From: Pseudomonas sp. AL03
Lineage (GTDB): Bacteria; Pseudomonadota; Gammaproteobacteria; Pseudomonadales; Pseudomonadaceae
Assembly: GCF_029960815.1 (NCBI RefSeq)
Contig: NZ_JASBRE010000009.1
Span: 119,153-183,152, forward strand
DNA: 64,000 bases
Reading direction: 5' to 3'
The translations under genes and the position numbers were made by a program. Positions 37,407 through 45,448 of this stretch are shown here, piece after piece (the first letter of the stretch is position 1; the number at the start of each line of letters is the position of its first letter). A model generated the notes under the pieces. It did not search any database, had not been told where the DNA came from, and worked only from the letters and a program-made list of their open reading frames with translations.

Positions 37407-38189
37407 TCAGAACGCCGGCAATACCGCGCCGCTGTACTTCTTCTCTATGAATGCTTTCACTTCAGGACTGGTCAACGCCTTGGCCAGTTTCTGGATGGCA
37501 ACGCTGTCCTTGTTGTCCGGACGAGCCACCAGGAAGTTCACGTAAGGCGAATCTGCACCTTCGATCACCAGCGCGTCTTTAGCCGGGTTCAGACCTGCTT
37601 CCAGTGCGTAGTTAGTGTTGATCATGTCCAGGTCAACCTGGTCCAGAACACGCGGCAGCATGGCCGATTCCAGTTCCTTGAACTTGAAGTTGTGCGGGTT
37701 CTTGGCGATGTCTTTCGGGGTGGCCAGAGCGTTTTTCGGGTCTTTCAACTCGATCAGGCCAGCCTTCTGCAGCAGGATCAGGGCACGGCCGCTGTTGCTG
37801 CCTTCGTTAGGGATCGCGATGGTTGCGCCGTCTTTCAGCTCAGCCAGGGTTTTGACTTTTTTCGAGTAGCCGCCGAACGGTTCGACGTGCACGCCGATCA
37901 CGGTCACCAAGTGAGTGCCTTTGCCTTCGTTGAAGCTTTTCAGGTACGGCAGGGTCTGGAAGTAGTTGGCGTCCAGACGCTTCTGGTCGACCTGTACGTT
38001 CGGCTGAACGTAGTCGGTGAAGACTTTGATTTCCAGGTCCACGCCTTCTTTGGCGAGGGTTGGCTTGATCAATTCAAGAATCTCGGCGTGTGGGACCGGG
38101 GTCGCCGCAACCACCAGTTTCTCGCCAGCCTGAGCCAGGCTCGCGGTCAGGGCAGCCGCCAATGCGGTGAACAACAGAACCTTTTTCAT
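37407..38189 (-). CDS. Orphan MetQ-type binding protein
   Basis: This 260-residue NlpA/MetQ-family receptor has signal peptide MKKVLLFTALAAALTASLAQ, cleaved near AQA-G, and no lipobox. Hallmarks are QKRLDANYFQTLPYLKSF and IPNEGSNSGRALILLQ. No metN or metI is adjacent, so it must share the MetNI at 476-2231 or another transporter. It is diverged from the MetQ at 2234 and has two internal methionines but no cysteine. Its upstream neighbour on the same strand is an SfnR-like protein, suggesting a role in organosulfur uptake. Ligand unknown. Confidence 0.88.
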   Translation of the reverse strand: MKKVLLFTALAAALTASLAQAGEKLVVAATPVPHAEILELIKPTLAKEGVDLEIKVFTDYVQPNVQVDQKRLDANYFQTLPYLKSFNEGKGTHLVTVIGVHVEPFGGYSKKVKTLAELKDGATIAIPNEGSNSGRALILLQKAGLIELKDPKNALATPKDIAKNPHNFKFKELESAMLPRVLDQVDLDMINTNYALEAGLNPAKDALVIEGADSPYVNFLVARPDNKDSVAIQKLAKALTSPEVKAFIEKKYSGAVLPAF

Positions 38190-38352
38190 GCAGTGTCCTT
38201 ATCGAAAATCACGGTCGTCATCGACGACGGCTTATTGAGTACGAGTGCCAGTGAAGTGCTACCGCTGGCGTGAGGCGGACAATACCGGGATTTTTTATTC
38301 CCGAACAATATCTTTTATTCACGTTCATATTCCATTTTGTTCATACAGATCG

Positions 38353-39285
38353 CTATAGCGTCTGTGTCAGGCTTTCGAGCAAATGCTTGAGTGCAGATCG
38401 CTCTGCAGCGCTGCCGTTTTTGATCGTTTGAGCCACTTGCCGCTCGATCTGCGCCAGCGAGGTGGGCGCTTCAGGCAGATTCAAATGCTCCGGCAAAATC
38501 TCATCGCCGGTACTGACCAACAACGCAAAGTGAATGACGTTCTCCAGCTCCCGGGTGTTGCCCGGCCAACTGTGTTGCTCTAACAAATGCTGCGCGGCTT
38601 CGCTGATCAGCGGCACCGGCAGGTCCAGGCGCTGGCTATAGATGCCGAGGAAATATTCGGACAGCGACAAAATATCGCCCACCCGTTCACGCAAGGCCGG
38701 CAGTTCGAGCTGGCCTTCGCTGAGGTAGTGGTAGAGACGCTCATGGAATTTTCCGGCGGCCACCGCTTGGGCCAGGTCGATGCTGGTAGCCGCCACCAGG
38801 CGCACATCCACCGGGCTGGGTTGATGAGCGCCTACACGAGTGACTTCGTGGTTTTCCAGCGCCGCGAGCAATTTGATCTGGATCGGCAGCGGCAGGTCGC
38901 CGATTTCATCCAGATAAAGCGTCCCGCCGTTGGCAGAACCGAACCAGCCAGCGCGACTGCTGGCCGATCCGCTATAACTGCCAGCGGCATAACCGAACAA
39001 TTCCGCATCGGCGTAAGTCGGACTAATCGCGCCACAGTTGACCGACACGAACAACCCGCCGCGATCACTCGCACGATGGATGTGCCGCGCGAGCAACTCC
39101 TTGCCGCTGCCGGTTTCGCCACGGATCAACACCGAGATCGAGCGCGGCGCCAATAGCTCCAGCGCCTGGCGCAACTGACGCGAACGCGGATCGACAAACA
39201 CCAGCGCCTTGGCGCGAATGCTCAGAGGACTTTTTTCTGCGTCGGGGAACGTCAGCAGCGGCTGACCGAAGGCTTCAAAACTCAT
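38353..39285 (-). CDS. SfnR-like sigma-54-activator AAA+ protein, degenerate
   Basis: This 310-residue protein of the NtrC-type AAA+ family without a receiver domain has the SfnR-type N-terminus (LSIRAKALVFVDPRSRQLRQ). Walker A is GETGSGKE (residues 56-63) and Walker B is GGTLYLDEIGDLPL; WPGNTRELENVIHFALL closes the AAA+ core. The sigma-54 contact loop GAFTGA is replaced by GSYSGS (residues 102-107), and no C-terminal Fis-type helix-turn-helix follows; the protein ends about 60 residues after the core. It has one cysteine and no internal methionine. It may be a modulator rather than an activator. It lies 163 bases upstream of the orphan metQ on the same strand. Confidence 0.82.
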   Translation of the reverse strand: MSFEAFGQPLLTFPDAEKSPLSIRAKALVFVDPRSRQLRQALELLAPRSISVLIRGETGSGKELLARHIHRASDRGGLFVSVNCGAISPTYADAELFGYAAGSYSGSASSRAGWFGSANGGTLYLDEIGDLPLPIQIKLLAALENHEVTRVGAHQPSPVDVRLVAATSIDLAQAVAAGKFHERLYHYLSEGQLELPALRERVGDILSLSEYFLGIYSQRLDLPVPLISEAAQHLLEQHSWPGNTRELENVIHFALLVSTGDEILPEHLNLPEAPTSLAQIERQVAQTIKNGSAAERSALKHLLESLTQTL

Positions 39286-39345
39286 GGCAGACTCCCGCCC
39301 AAAACCGCTGGGAGACGGGGGCGATTTTAAAAAGAAAGAAATGGT

Positions 39346-39927
39346 TTAAGCACGTCGCAGGGCGTGGTGCTCCATTCGGTTTTGCAGGCGATAGAGATAA
39401 GCAAAACCCTGCTCCCAGCGTTGGTGACCGGACTTCACATTGATGTGCCCGGCACCCGACAAAATCCCCGCCTCGGCGCCCCAGTTACGTGCCAGTTCCA
39501 ACGCCCGCGGTGTGCTCACGGCGCTGTCGTTGTCGGAGCTGACAACCTGACTCGGGAACGGCAGCAGGTGGGTCGGAATCGGTGCGAAGTTGCGCAGAGC
39601 CGGTGCGCAGGCCGCACGCTCGACGTCCGCAGGGGCGACCAGCAAGGCGCCGCGGACCTGACGCAAAAACTGCACGGGCGCACTGGCAGCCCAATGCGCG
39701 ACCGTGATGCAACCCAGGCTATGGGCGATCAGGATCACCGGCGTGCTGTCGGCGGCAATCGCCTCGGCCAGCGCCGCCACCCAGTCTTCACGGCGCGGCG
39801 TCAGCCAGTCGGCCTGCTCCACCCGCGCGCTGTTCGGCAGGCTGTCCTGCCAATGGCTTTGCCAATGATCTTCTGGCGACCCTTGCCAGCCCGGCACAAT
39901 CAGGTAGCGAATTGATTCGTTGCGCAT
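39346..39927 (-). CDS. RBBP9/YdeN-family alpha/beta hydrolase
   Basis: This 193-residue serine hydrolase has an N-terminal VPGWQGSPEDHWQSHW segment, nucleophile elbow AHSLGCI and a C-terminal GAGHINVKSG histidine, the RBBP9/YdeN pattern. The substrate is unknown. It precedes the SfnR-like gene by 60 bases on the same strand and may be in its operon. The upstream region (39928-40030) is AT-rich and contains GAATATGC, as does the sfnB promoter region. Confidence 0.82.
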   Translation of the reverse strand: MRNESIRYLIVPGWQGSPEDHWQSHWQDSLPNSARVEQADWLTPRREDWVAALAEAIAADSTPVILIAHSLGCITVAHWAASAPVQFLRQVRGALLVAPADVERAACAPALRNFAPIPTHLLPFPSQVVSSDNDSAVSTPRALELARNWGAEAGILSGAGHINVKSGHQRWEQGFAYLYRLQNRMEHHALRRA

Positions 39928-40277
39928 GGGGAAACTCTCCTGCTGCGTGTCTGTTCCTGAGCCAGTATAGGGAGGAGAGTTATATTCGTTAAGGAATAAG
40001 AAGGTATTTATTAAGATCTATAAAGAATATGCAGCAGTTTGGTACAGGCAAAAAAAGGGACCGCACCCTGCCAAGGAGACGGCCCCGGAAACTCAAAATC
40101 TGCTAGCGCTGATCAACATCACTGGGTGCGATGATTGGTTGAAACGGTTATCTAATAAAGGAATATTTAATTACTTTATTAGGCCAAAATCGCATATATC
40201 AATCACTCCTTGCGTCATAACGTAGCGTCCCTTTGGGTCAAATTGATGACCAGCGTTTGAGTTTCCGGGTACATCCA
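39928..40277. other. Gene-free interval between the desaturase and hydrolase genes
   Basis: This 350-base gap has no credible gene. It holds an AT-rich block before the hydrolase (39979-40032, including TATTCGTTAAGGAATAAG and GAATATGC) and an inverted pair CTAATAAAG/CTTTATTAG at 40152-40182 with a 13-base loop containing GAATATT. The first is a candidate promoter region. The second may be an operator or the end of the desaturase transcript. Confidence 0.45.
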
Positions 40278-41351
40278 CTAAACCTGGGCGGCACGCACCT
40301 CCTGCGGTGCTGTCGCTTCCTTGCGCACAAATCGGTTCGCCCGCCCAAACGTCCCGAAATCATTGAACCGCACACCCATCTCGCGCATGACCTTATGCGC
40401 CACCGGCACGGTCATCTGACGGATGTAAAACGGTTCCTTCACCACAAAATGATGGATGCCGTGGCTGCTGCCGAAGTTGAAGCAGAACGCCTGCAACGGC
40501 CACATCCACCACGGGTTCAGCACTTGGGTCTGCTGGATCACGTTGCCCGGTTCCACATCACCGTAGTAGTGCATGTTCGAGCTGACGAAATGCAGGCAAA
40601 AGGTACGCAACACATTCGGCCCGATGATCACGACCGCCGCGATATCGATGACGTGCATCACCGACAACGTGGTCGCCGACCATTCGATGGGCGTGCCCAG
40701 CAGATGAGCGATGCCGTTAGCCGCGTGAAAGCCGAGAAACAGGTACCACGCCCCCCAATGCACCAGCGCCAGTGGCGCGTAGACCTTCAGGGCGCGCTTG
40801 ATGATGCTGATCTTGTGAGCCCAGATCTTGGCCCGTAGCATACGAATGAACGCCGACATCACGTTGTCGCCGACCATCAACAGCCGCGCGAAACCCCACG
40901 GCTCGCCGTTGGTGATGGCGCGCTCTTCCATGTCGGACTCGGTGCCGGAGACTTTGTGGTGATTGAGGTGCAGATGCCGGCGAATCCATGGATTGATCGT
41001 GCTCGGCCGCGCCAGCCACACCAAGCCCATCATCAGGTTGTGCGGCACGCGCTGTTTGCGAAAGTACATGCTATGAATCAGGTCGTGTTCCAGCTCGTGA
41101 GTCAACGAGGCGAAAAACGCATTGAGCAACAGACATGCCCACCACGCCATGTGCCCAGTCATGTAGAGCGTCGCCGAGCCAATCATGCCGACCAGAGCGA
41201 AGGCCAGAATGCCCGCGCCCATAACGTCCTGATGGTTGAGAGTCGGGTAGCGCTGACGCAGTTCAACGCCCTTGGCCAGCACCACTTCACGAATATGCGC
41301 TGATCGTTGTGCTGCATTCAGTCGCTGGGGACTTGCAGAAGTACCGTGCAT
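40278..41351 (-). CDS. Membrane fatty acid desaturase-like protein
   Basis: This 357-residue integral-membrane di-iron oxygenase has histidine boxes HELEHD, HLHLNHH and GIHHF, spaced as in membrane desaturases and related hydroxylases, with membrane spans near residues 46-66, 70-90 and 225-265. It may desaturate acyl chains or act on another hydrocarbon-like substrate. It is transcribed away from the adjacent AraC-family regulator (100-base divergent gap), which probably controls it. It differs from the DesA-type enzyme at 50703. Confidence 0.83.
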   Translation of the reverse strand: MHGTSASPQRLNAAQRSAHIREVVLAKGVELRQRYPTLNHQDVMGAGILAFALVGMIGSATLYMTGHMAWWACLLLNAFFASLTHELEHDLIHSMYFRKQRVPHNLMMGLVWLARPSTINPWIRRHLHLNHHKVSGTESDMEERAITNGEPWGFARLLMVGDNVMSAFIRMLRAKIWAHKISIIKRALKVYAPLALVHWGAWYLFLGFHAANGIAHLLGTPIEWSATTLSVMHVIDIAAVVIIGPNVLRTFCLHFVSSNMHYYGDVEPGNVIQQTQVLNPWWMWPLQAFCFNFGSSHGIHHFVVKEPFYIRQMTVPVAHKVMREMGVRFNDFGTFGRANRFVRKEATAPQEVRAAQV

Positions 41352-41419
41352 GCTTCCATCCTCTGGTTATTGATGTTCGCATCCTGCCTTGTGAACCCTC
41401 GCAAAGCGGTAGCCGTGAA

Positions 41420-41448
41420 CGCCAATCTGTTGACCGGAAGCGCCAATC
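41420..41448 (+). promoter_or_regulatory. Tandem direct repeat, possible AraC-family operator
   Basis: Two copies of CGCCAATC (41420-41427 and 41441-41448) are spaced 21 bases start to start, two helical turns, in the divergent gap just before the araC-family start at 41452. AraC-type regulators bind such tandem half-sites, so this could be autoregulation and control of the desaturase. The evidence is the repeat alone. Confidence 0.35.
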
Positions 41449-41451
41449 AGC

Positions 41452-42456
41452 ATGACTGAACCGACCTCCCTCGCCAGCTGGACCCGCGCCCTGCGCAAGC
41501 AACTCGATGCGCTGGGCCTCGACAGCACCGCCCTGTGCCAACAGGCGGGGCTCGATCCGCAACTGATGGATGACCCGAACGCCCGTTACCCGTTGTCGGG
41601 CACCACGCGTTTGTGGGAAATCGCGGTGCAAGTCAGCGGCGACCCGGCGATTGGTTTGCGGGTATCGCGCTTCGTCAGCCCCACCACGTTTCACGCGCTG
41701 GGTTATGCGTTGGTGGCCAGCGGCAGTCTGCGAGAAGTGTTCGAGCGCATCGTGCGTTATCACCAAGTGGTCAGCGACGCCCTGGAACTGGAACTGACCC
41801 GCGCCGAGGACCGCTACCACTTCCGCCTGAAAATCCCGCCAGGCAATCCGCCCCCCGCCTTCGAAGCCATCGATGCCTTCACGGCGATTTACGTACGCAC
41901 TTGCCGCAATCGCCTGGGCCGAGATTACGCCCCGCTGGCGGTGTACCTGCGCCGCCCGGAACCGGCGGATCCGCATCAATGGCACAAAGTCTTCCGCTCA
42001 CCGGTGTACTTCGCCGCCGATGAAGACCGACTGGAATTCGCCGTCGTGGACTTCGACAGCCACCTGGACGACGCCAACCCGGAACTGGCCGAGCACAACG
42101 AAGCCGTGCTCAAACGCACCCTTGCCCAACTCAAACCGCTGACCTGGGAGCGTAAGGTTCGCGACGCCATTGAGGAACAATTGCCGGAAGGCGAGCCCAG
42201 CGCCGAACACATCGCCCAGGCCCTGCACCTGAGTTTGCGCAGCCTGCAACGGCATCTGGCAGACGAGGGTTGCCGATTCGATACATTGCTCAATGAAAGC
42301 CGCGAGAATCTGGCGCTGCTGCATTTACGCGATCCGCAATGCTCGTTGAGCGAGATCAGCTACCTGCTGGGATTTGCGGATACGAGCAGCTTCAGCCGCG
42401 CGTTCAAGCGCTGGACGGGGATGACACCCGGGCAGTTTCGGGATGGGTTGCGGTGA
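41452..42456 (+). CDS. AraC-family regulator, OruR/ArgR-like N-terminal domain
   Basis: This 334-residue protein has an N-terminal ligand-type domain of the Arabinose_bd class (about residues 20-205, ALGYALVASGSLREVFERIV) and a C-terminal double helix-turn-helix (LSLRSLQRHLADEGCRFDTL, then ISYLLGFADTSSFSRAFKRW and GMTPGQFR). Members of this class often control lipid or amino acid genes. It is divergent from the desaturase gene, which is the likely target. A REP doublet follows at 42485. Confidence 0.88.
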   Translation: MTEPTSLASWTRALRKQLDALGLDSTALCQQAGLDPQLMDDPNARYPLSGTTRLWEIAVQVSGDPAIGLRVSRFVSPTTFHALGYALVASGSLREVFERIVRYHQVVSDALELELTRAEDRYHFRLKIPPGNPPPAFEAIDAFTAIYVRTCRNRLGRDYAPLAVYLRRPEPADPHQWHKVFRSPVYFAADEDRLEFAVVDFDSHLDDANPELAEHNEAVLKRTLAQLKPLTWERKVRDAIEEQLPEGEPSAEHIAQALHLSLRSLQRHLADEGCRFDTLLNESRENLALLHLRDPQCSLSEISYLLGFADTSSFSRAFKRWTGMTPGQFRDGLR

Positions 42457-42484
42457 CAGATCCGGAAGCTGTGTTGCCTCGTCC

Positions 42485-42593
42485 GGCCTCATCGCGAGCA
42501 AGCTCGCTCCCACATTATTTGTTCTCCAACGGATACGAAAATCGGTGAACACCACAGAACCCATGTCGGAGCGAGCTTGCTCGCGATGAGGCC
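42485..42593. repeat. REP doublet with perfect 26-base arms
   Basis: The left arm, beginning GGCCTCATCGCGAGCAAGCT, is exactly complementary to the right arm (42568-42593) around 57 bases. Each arm is itself partly palindromic (GCGAGCAAGCTCGC). It lies between convergent genes (araC-family and receiver). Confidence 0.9.
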
Positions 42594-42616
42594 AGACTAG
42601 GCACTCCAGAAACGCC

Positions 42617-42982
42617 TCAGCGCCCCCGATCCCGCCGCAACAACTTGCGCACCCGCTTCACCAGTTCACTCACAGCAAACGGCTTGAGCAGGTAATCCTC
42701 CTCATGCAACTCCAGATCACGCAGGCGATCCTCGATGCCGTCCTTGGTGGTCAGGAACAGCACCGGCGTGTCACCGAGCTTGCGGATCTGTTGCTGCAAC
42801 TGCCAGCCGTTGAGCCCTGGCAGCATGACGTCGAGGATGATCAGCTCATATTCGCCGGACTCAATAAAGCGCCGGCCGTCCATACCATTGAGCGCCACAT
42901 CCACCGAATAACTTGCCTCGCTCAGGCCCTTGGCCAGAAGTTTGGCGATCTCGGGTTCGTCTTCCACTAACAGCACACGCAT
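42617..42982 (-). CDS. Stand-alone receiver-domain response regulator
   Basis: This 121-residue protein consists only of a CheY-like receiver. The acidic pocket is in LLVEDEPE, the phospho-acceptor is D51 in IILDVMLPGLNG, the threonine is in LFLTTKD and the lysine is in YLLKPFAVSE. It is most like the N-terminal half of OmpR/CopR-type regulators but ends at RKLLRRDRGR with no winged helix. The DYLLKPF region has HEED in place of the usual GADD. No kinase gene is adjacent. It could be a phosphate sink or a truncated regulator. Confidence 0.85.
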   Translation of the reverse strand: MRVLLVEDEPEIAKLLAKGLSEASYSVDVALNGMDGRRFIESGEYELIILDVMLPGLNGWQLQQQIRKLGDTPVLFLTTKDGIEDRLRDLELHEEDYLLKPFAVSELVKRVRKLLRRDRGR

Positions 42983-43052
42983 GGCACACCTCAATTGTCG
43001 TCATCACAGGCTAGGCGCCTTCGCGTCCAAAGCCCACCACTAACGCCGGGTT

Positions 43053-43739
43053 TTAAATAATTGCCAGCATCCGCAACCGCTCCGCATCCAGAATCTCGAT
43101 CTCGCCGTACTTAAGATTCACAACCCCCTGCCCCTGCAAGTCCTTGAGAATTTGATTGGTGGTCTGGCGCGACAGAGACAACATCGACGCCAATTGCTCC
43201 TGAGGCAGTTGCAGCACCCGTCGTGGCGGATCGATCTCGCCATAACCTTCGGCGATCATCAGCAGGCGATGAGCCAGTCGAGCGGCGGCTGGCATGAGGC
43301 TCAGCTGTTCAAGATTGATGAAAGTCAGGCGCAGTTTCTGGCTCATCAGCAATGCCAGTTGCCGCCAGTACACCGGCTGTTCATCAAGCAACGCCAGCAG
43401 TGCGGTTTGCGGGATGTGCAACAGGGTGCAATGGCCCAGACCGAATGCATCATGAGTACGCGGCTGACCATCGAACAGGCAGATTTCGCCGAACCAGTGG
43501 GGCGACTCTACCAGGCTCAGCAACGCCTCCTTGCCCTGTTCGCTCACCGCGCCGATGCGCACCGAACCTTCGAGCACCGCGTACAGGCCGCACGCAGGAT
43601 CGCCGCGCTTGAACAGCCGCTGGCCCGGCGACAACCGCCGCACCCTGGCGGCGGCCAGCAAACTATCCTGCAAGGGAGCAGGTAAATGGCTGAACCACTG
43701 GCCGCTCATCAGGCGTGGACGCCAGACCTGCTTATCCAT
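43053..43739 (-). CDS. Crp/Fnr-family transcriptional regulator
   Basis: This 228-residue protein has an N-terminal cyclic-nucleotide-binding-like beta-roll (FKRGDPACGLYAVLEGSVRI, SPHWFGEICLFDGQPRTHDA) and a C-terminal winged helix (LPQEQLASMLSLSRQTTNQI). No FNR-type cysteine cluster at the N-terminus is visible. The start is ATG 43739, with AGGAG seven bases upstream; longer readings overlap the divergent gene's leader. It is divergent from a DUF962 membrane protein with an 84-base shared gap. Ligand and targets are unknown. Confidence 0.87.
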   Translation of the reverse strand: MDKQVWRPRLMSGQWFSHLPAPLQDSLLAAARVRRLSPGQRLFKRGDPACGLYAVLEGSVRIGAVSEQGKEALLSLVESPHWFGEICLFDGQPRTHDAFGLGHCTLLHIPQTALLALLDEQPVYWRQLALLMSQKLRLTFINLEQLSLMPAAARLAHRLLMIAEGYGEIDPPRRVLQLPQEQLASMLSLSRQTTNQILKDLQGQGVVNLKYGEIEILDAERLRMLAII

Positions 43740-43823
43740 GAAAACTCCTAGAGATTGTCGCCTGGCTGACAGAGCGAGATGTGGGCCCGGGGCATGATCC
43801 ATCACCCAACAGGAGGAACAACA

Positions 43824-44348
43824 ATGAAAAGCCTCGTCGACCATCTCAGTCAATACGCCGCCTACCACCGTGACCCGCGCAATATTGCCACCCACTTTAT
43901 CGGTATTCCGCTGATCGTCGTCGCGGTTGCGGTGCTGCTGTCACGGCCCGAATGGCCGCTGGCCGGGGTTTGGGTGTCACCGGCGGTGCTTTTGGCGCTG
44001 GCTTCGGCGTGGTTTTATCTGCGATTGGAGCGACGGTTGGGCGTGCTGATGACGGTGTTGCTGGGCCTTTGCGTTTGGCTGGGTCATGTGCTCGCGCAGC
44101 AAAGCACGCTGGTCTGGCTTGCCAGTGGCATCGGGATGTTTGTGGTGGGTTGGGCGATTCAGTTTGTCGGTCATCACTACGAAGGCCGCAAGCCGGCGTT
44201 TGTCGATGACGTGACGGGGTTGATTGTCGGGCCGTTATTTGTGGTGGTTGAGTTGGCATTTTTGCTGGGGTTGCGGCATGACTTGAAAGAGCAGATCGAG
44301 ACGCGGGTGGGGGTGGTGCGTCTGCGTCAGAAAAACGCAGCGGCGTAG
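43824..44348 (+). CDS. DUF962/Mpo1-like membrane protein
   Basis: This 174-residue protein has four membrane segments and the family motif YAAYHRDPRNIATHFIGIPL near the start; VGHHYEGRKPAFVDD lies in the second half. Yeast Mpo1 of this family is an Fe-dependent dioxygenase that shortens 2-hydroxy fatty acids; the histidines HxxxxxxxxH and GHHxEG seen here fit that. The bacterial role is unproven. It starts with ATG 43824 after AGGAGG. The longer reading from 43779 has no site. Confidence 0.83.
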   Translation: MKSLVDHLSQYAAYHRDPRNIATHFIGIPLIVVAVAVLLSRPEWPLAGVWVSPAVLLALASAWFYLRLERRLGVLMTVLLGLCVWLGHVLAQQSTLVWLASGIGMFVVGWAIQFVGHHYEGRKPAFVDDVTGLIVGPLFVVVELAFLLGLRHDLKEQIETRVGVVRLRQKNAAA

Positions 44349-44354
44349 ATCGCT

Positions 44355-44446
44355 TTCGCGAGCAGGCTCGCTCCCACAGGGTTTCCGGTTAGCCACATAT
44401 TTTGTGTTCAACACCGGTCCACTGTGGGAGCGAGCCTGCTCGCGAA
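44355..44446. repeat. REP doublet with perfect 25-base arms
   Basis: The arm beginning TTCGCGAGCAGGCTCGCTCC (44355-44379) is exactly complementary to 44422-44446 with a 42-base spacer. It lies between the convergent DUF962 gene and cysA, only 10 bases beyond the cysA stop, and may protect or end both transcripts. Confidence 0.9.
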
Positions 44447-44455
44447 GCTTTTGCT

Positions 44456-45445
44456 TTAGATGTTGGCGACTTTCTGCCAGACCTTCGGTTTGAAGAACAG
44501 CGTCTCGCCCTTCGCCAGCCCGATCAGGCTGTCGTGATCCTTCACCACTTCAGCTTCGATCAATTCGCTCTGGCCTTCGACCTTCAACGTCACTCGCGTC
44601 GTCGCGCCCAATGGACGAATATCCCGCACCTCGGCCGCGTGGTGATCCTCCAGCTCATGACGTGACAGCGACACTTCGTGCGGACGGAACAGCACGTGAT
44701 TGTCTTCGCCCAGATGCAGCCGGTTCGAATCGCCCAGGAAGTGATAAACAAAATCGCTGGCCGGGTTTTCGTAGACGTCGCCCGGTGAGCCAATCTGCTC
44801 GATCACACCCTTGTTCATCACCACAATGCGGTCGGCGACTTCCATCGCTTCTTCCTGGTCGTGGGTCACAAACACCGAGGTCAGGTTGATGTCTTCGTGC
44901 AGGCGCGCGAGCCAGCGACGCAGTTCTTTACGGACCTTGGCGTCGAGGGCACCGAAGGGTTCATCGAGCAGCAGGACTTTCGGTTCCACCGCCAGCGCGC
45001 GGGCCAACGCGATACGTTGACGCTGACCGCCGGAGAGTTGTTCCGGGTAGCGATCCGACAGCCAATCGAGTTGCACCATGTTCAGCAGTTCGTGGACCTT
45101 CACCGCGATCTGGCTTTCGCTCGGGCGCTGGTTTTTCGGCTTCATGCGCAGGCCGAACGCGACGTTGTCGAACACCGTCATGTGGCGGAACAGCGCGTAG
45201 TGCTGGAACACGAAACCGACGTTGCGATCACGCACGTCGTGGCCGGAGACGTCTTCACCGTGGAACACGATGCTGCCCTGATCCGGCGTTTCGAGACCGG
45301 CGATAATTCGCAACAGCGTGGTCTTGCCGCAACCGGACGGGCCAAGCAGCGCCACGAGTTCGCCGCTTTGAATGTCCAGGCTGATGTTGTCCAGCGCCTT
45401 GAACGCGTGAAAATTCTTGCTGACGTTACGCACTTCGATCGACAT
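44456..45445 (-). CDS. cysA: Sulfate/thiosulfate ABC transporter ATP-binding protein
   Basis: This 329-residue ABC ATPase has Walker [10 protein letters not shown], signature LSGGQRQR, Walker [21 protein letters not shown]-loop [14 protein letters not shown] and a C-terminal TOBE-like regulatory domain (about residues 235-329). It energises sulfate and thiosulfate uptake by CysT/CysW with Sbp. It is the last gene of sbp-cysT-cysW-cysA, 3 bases after cysW, the same order as in P. aeruginosa. Confidence 0.95.
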   Translation of the reverse strand: MSIEVRNVSKNFHAFKALDNISLDIQSGELVALLGPSGCGKTTLLRIIAGLETPDQGSIVFHGEDVSGHDVRDRNVGFVFQHYALFRHMTVFDNVAFGLRMKPKNQRPSESQIAVKVHELLNMVQLDWLSDRYPEQLSGGQRQRIALARALAVEPKVLLLDEPFGALDAKVRKELRRWLARLHEDINLTSVFVTHDQEEAMEVADRIVVMNKGVIEQIGSPGDVYENPASDFVYHFLGDSNRLHLGEDNHVLFRPHEVSLSRHELEDHHAAEVRDIRPLGATTRVTLKVEGQSELIEAEVVKDHDSLIGLAKGETLFFKPKVWQKVANI

Positions 45446-45448
45446 GAC

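Noticed and set aside
43779..43823. Upstream start for the DUF962 protein
   Set aside because: It lies within the divergent regulator's leader and has no ribosome site, whereas ATG 43824 follows AGGAGG.
42485..44446. CRISPR-like array from the repeated GCGAGCAAGCTCGCTCC units
   Set aside because: Only paired, inverted, widely spaced copies are present, with no regular direct repeats or spacers and no cas genes. They are REP elements.
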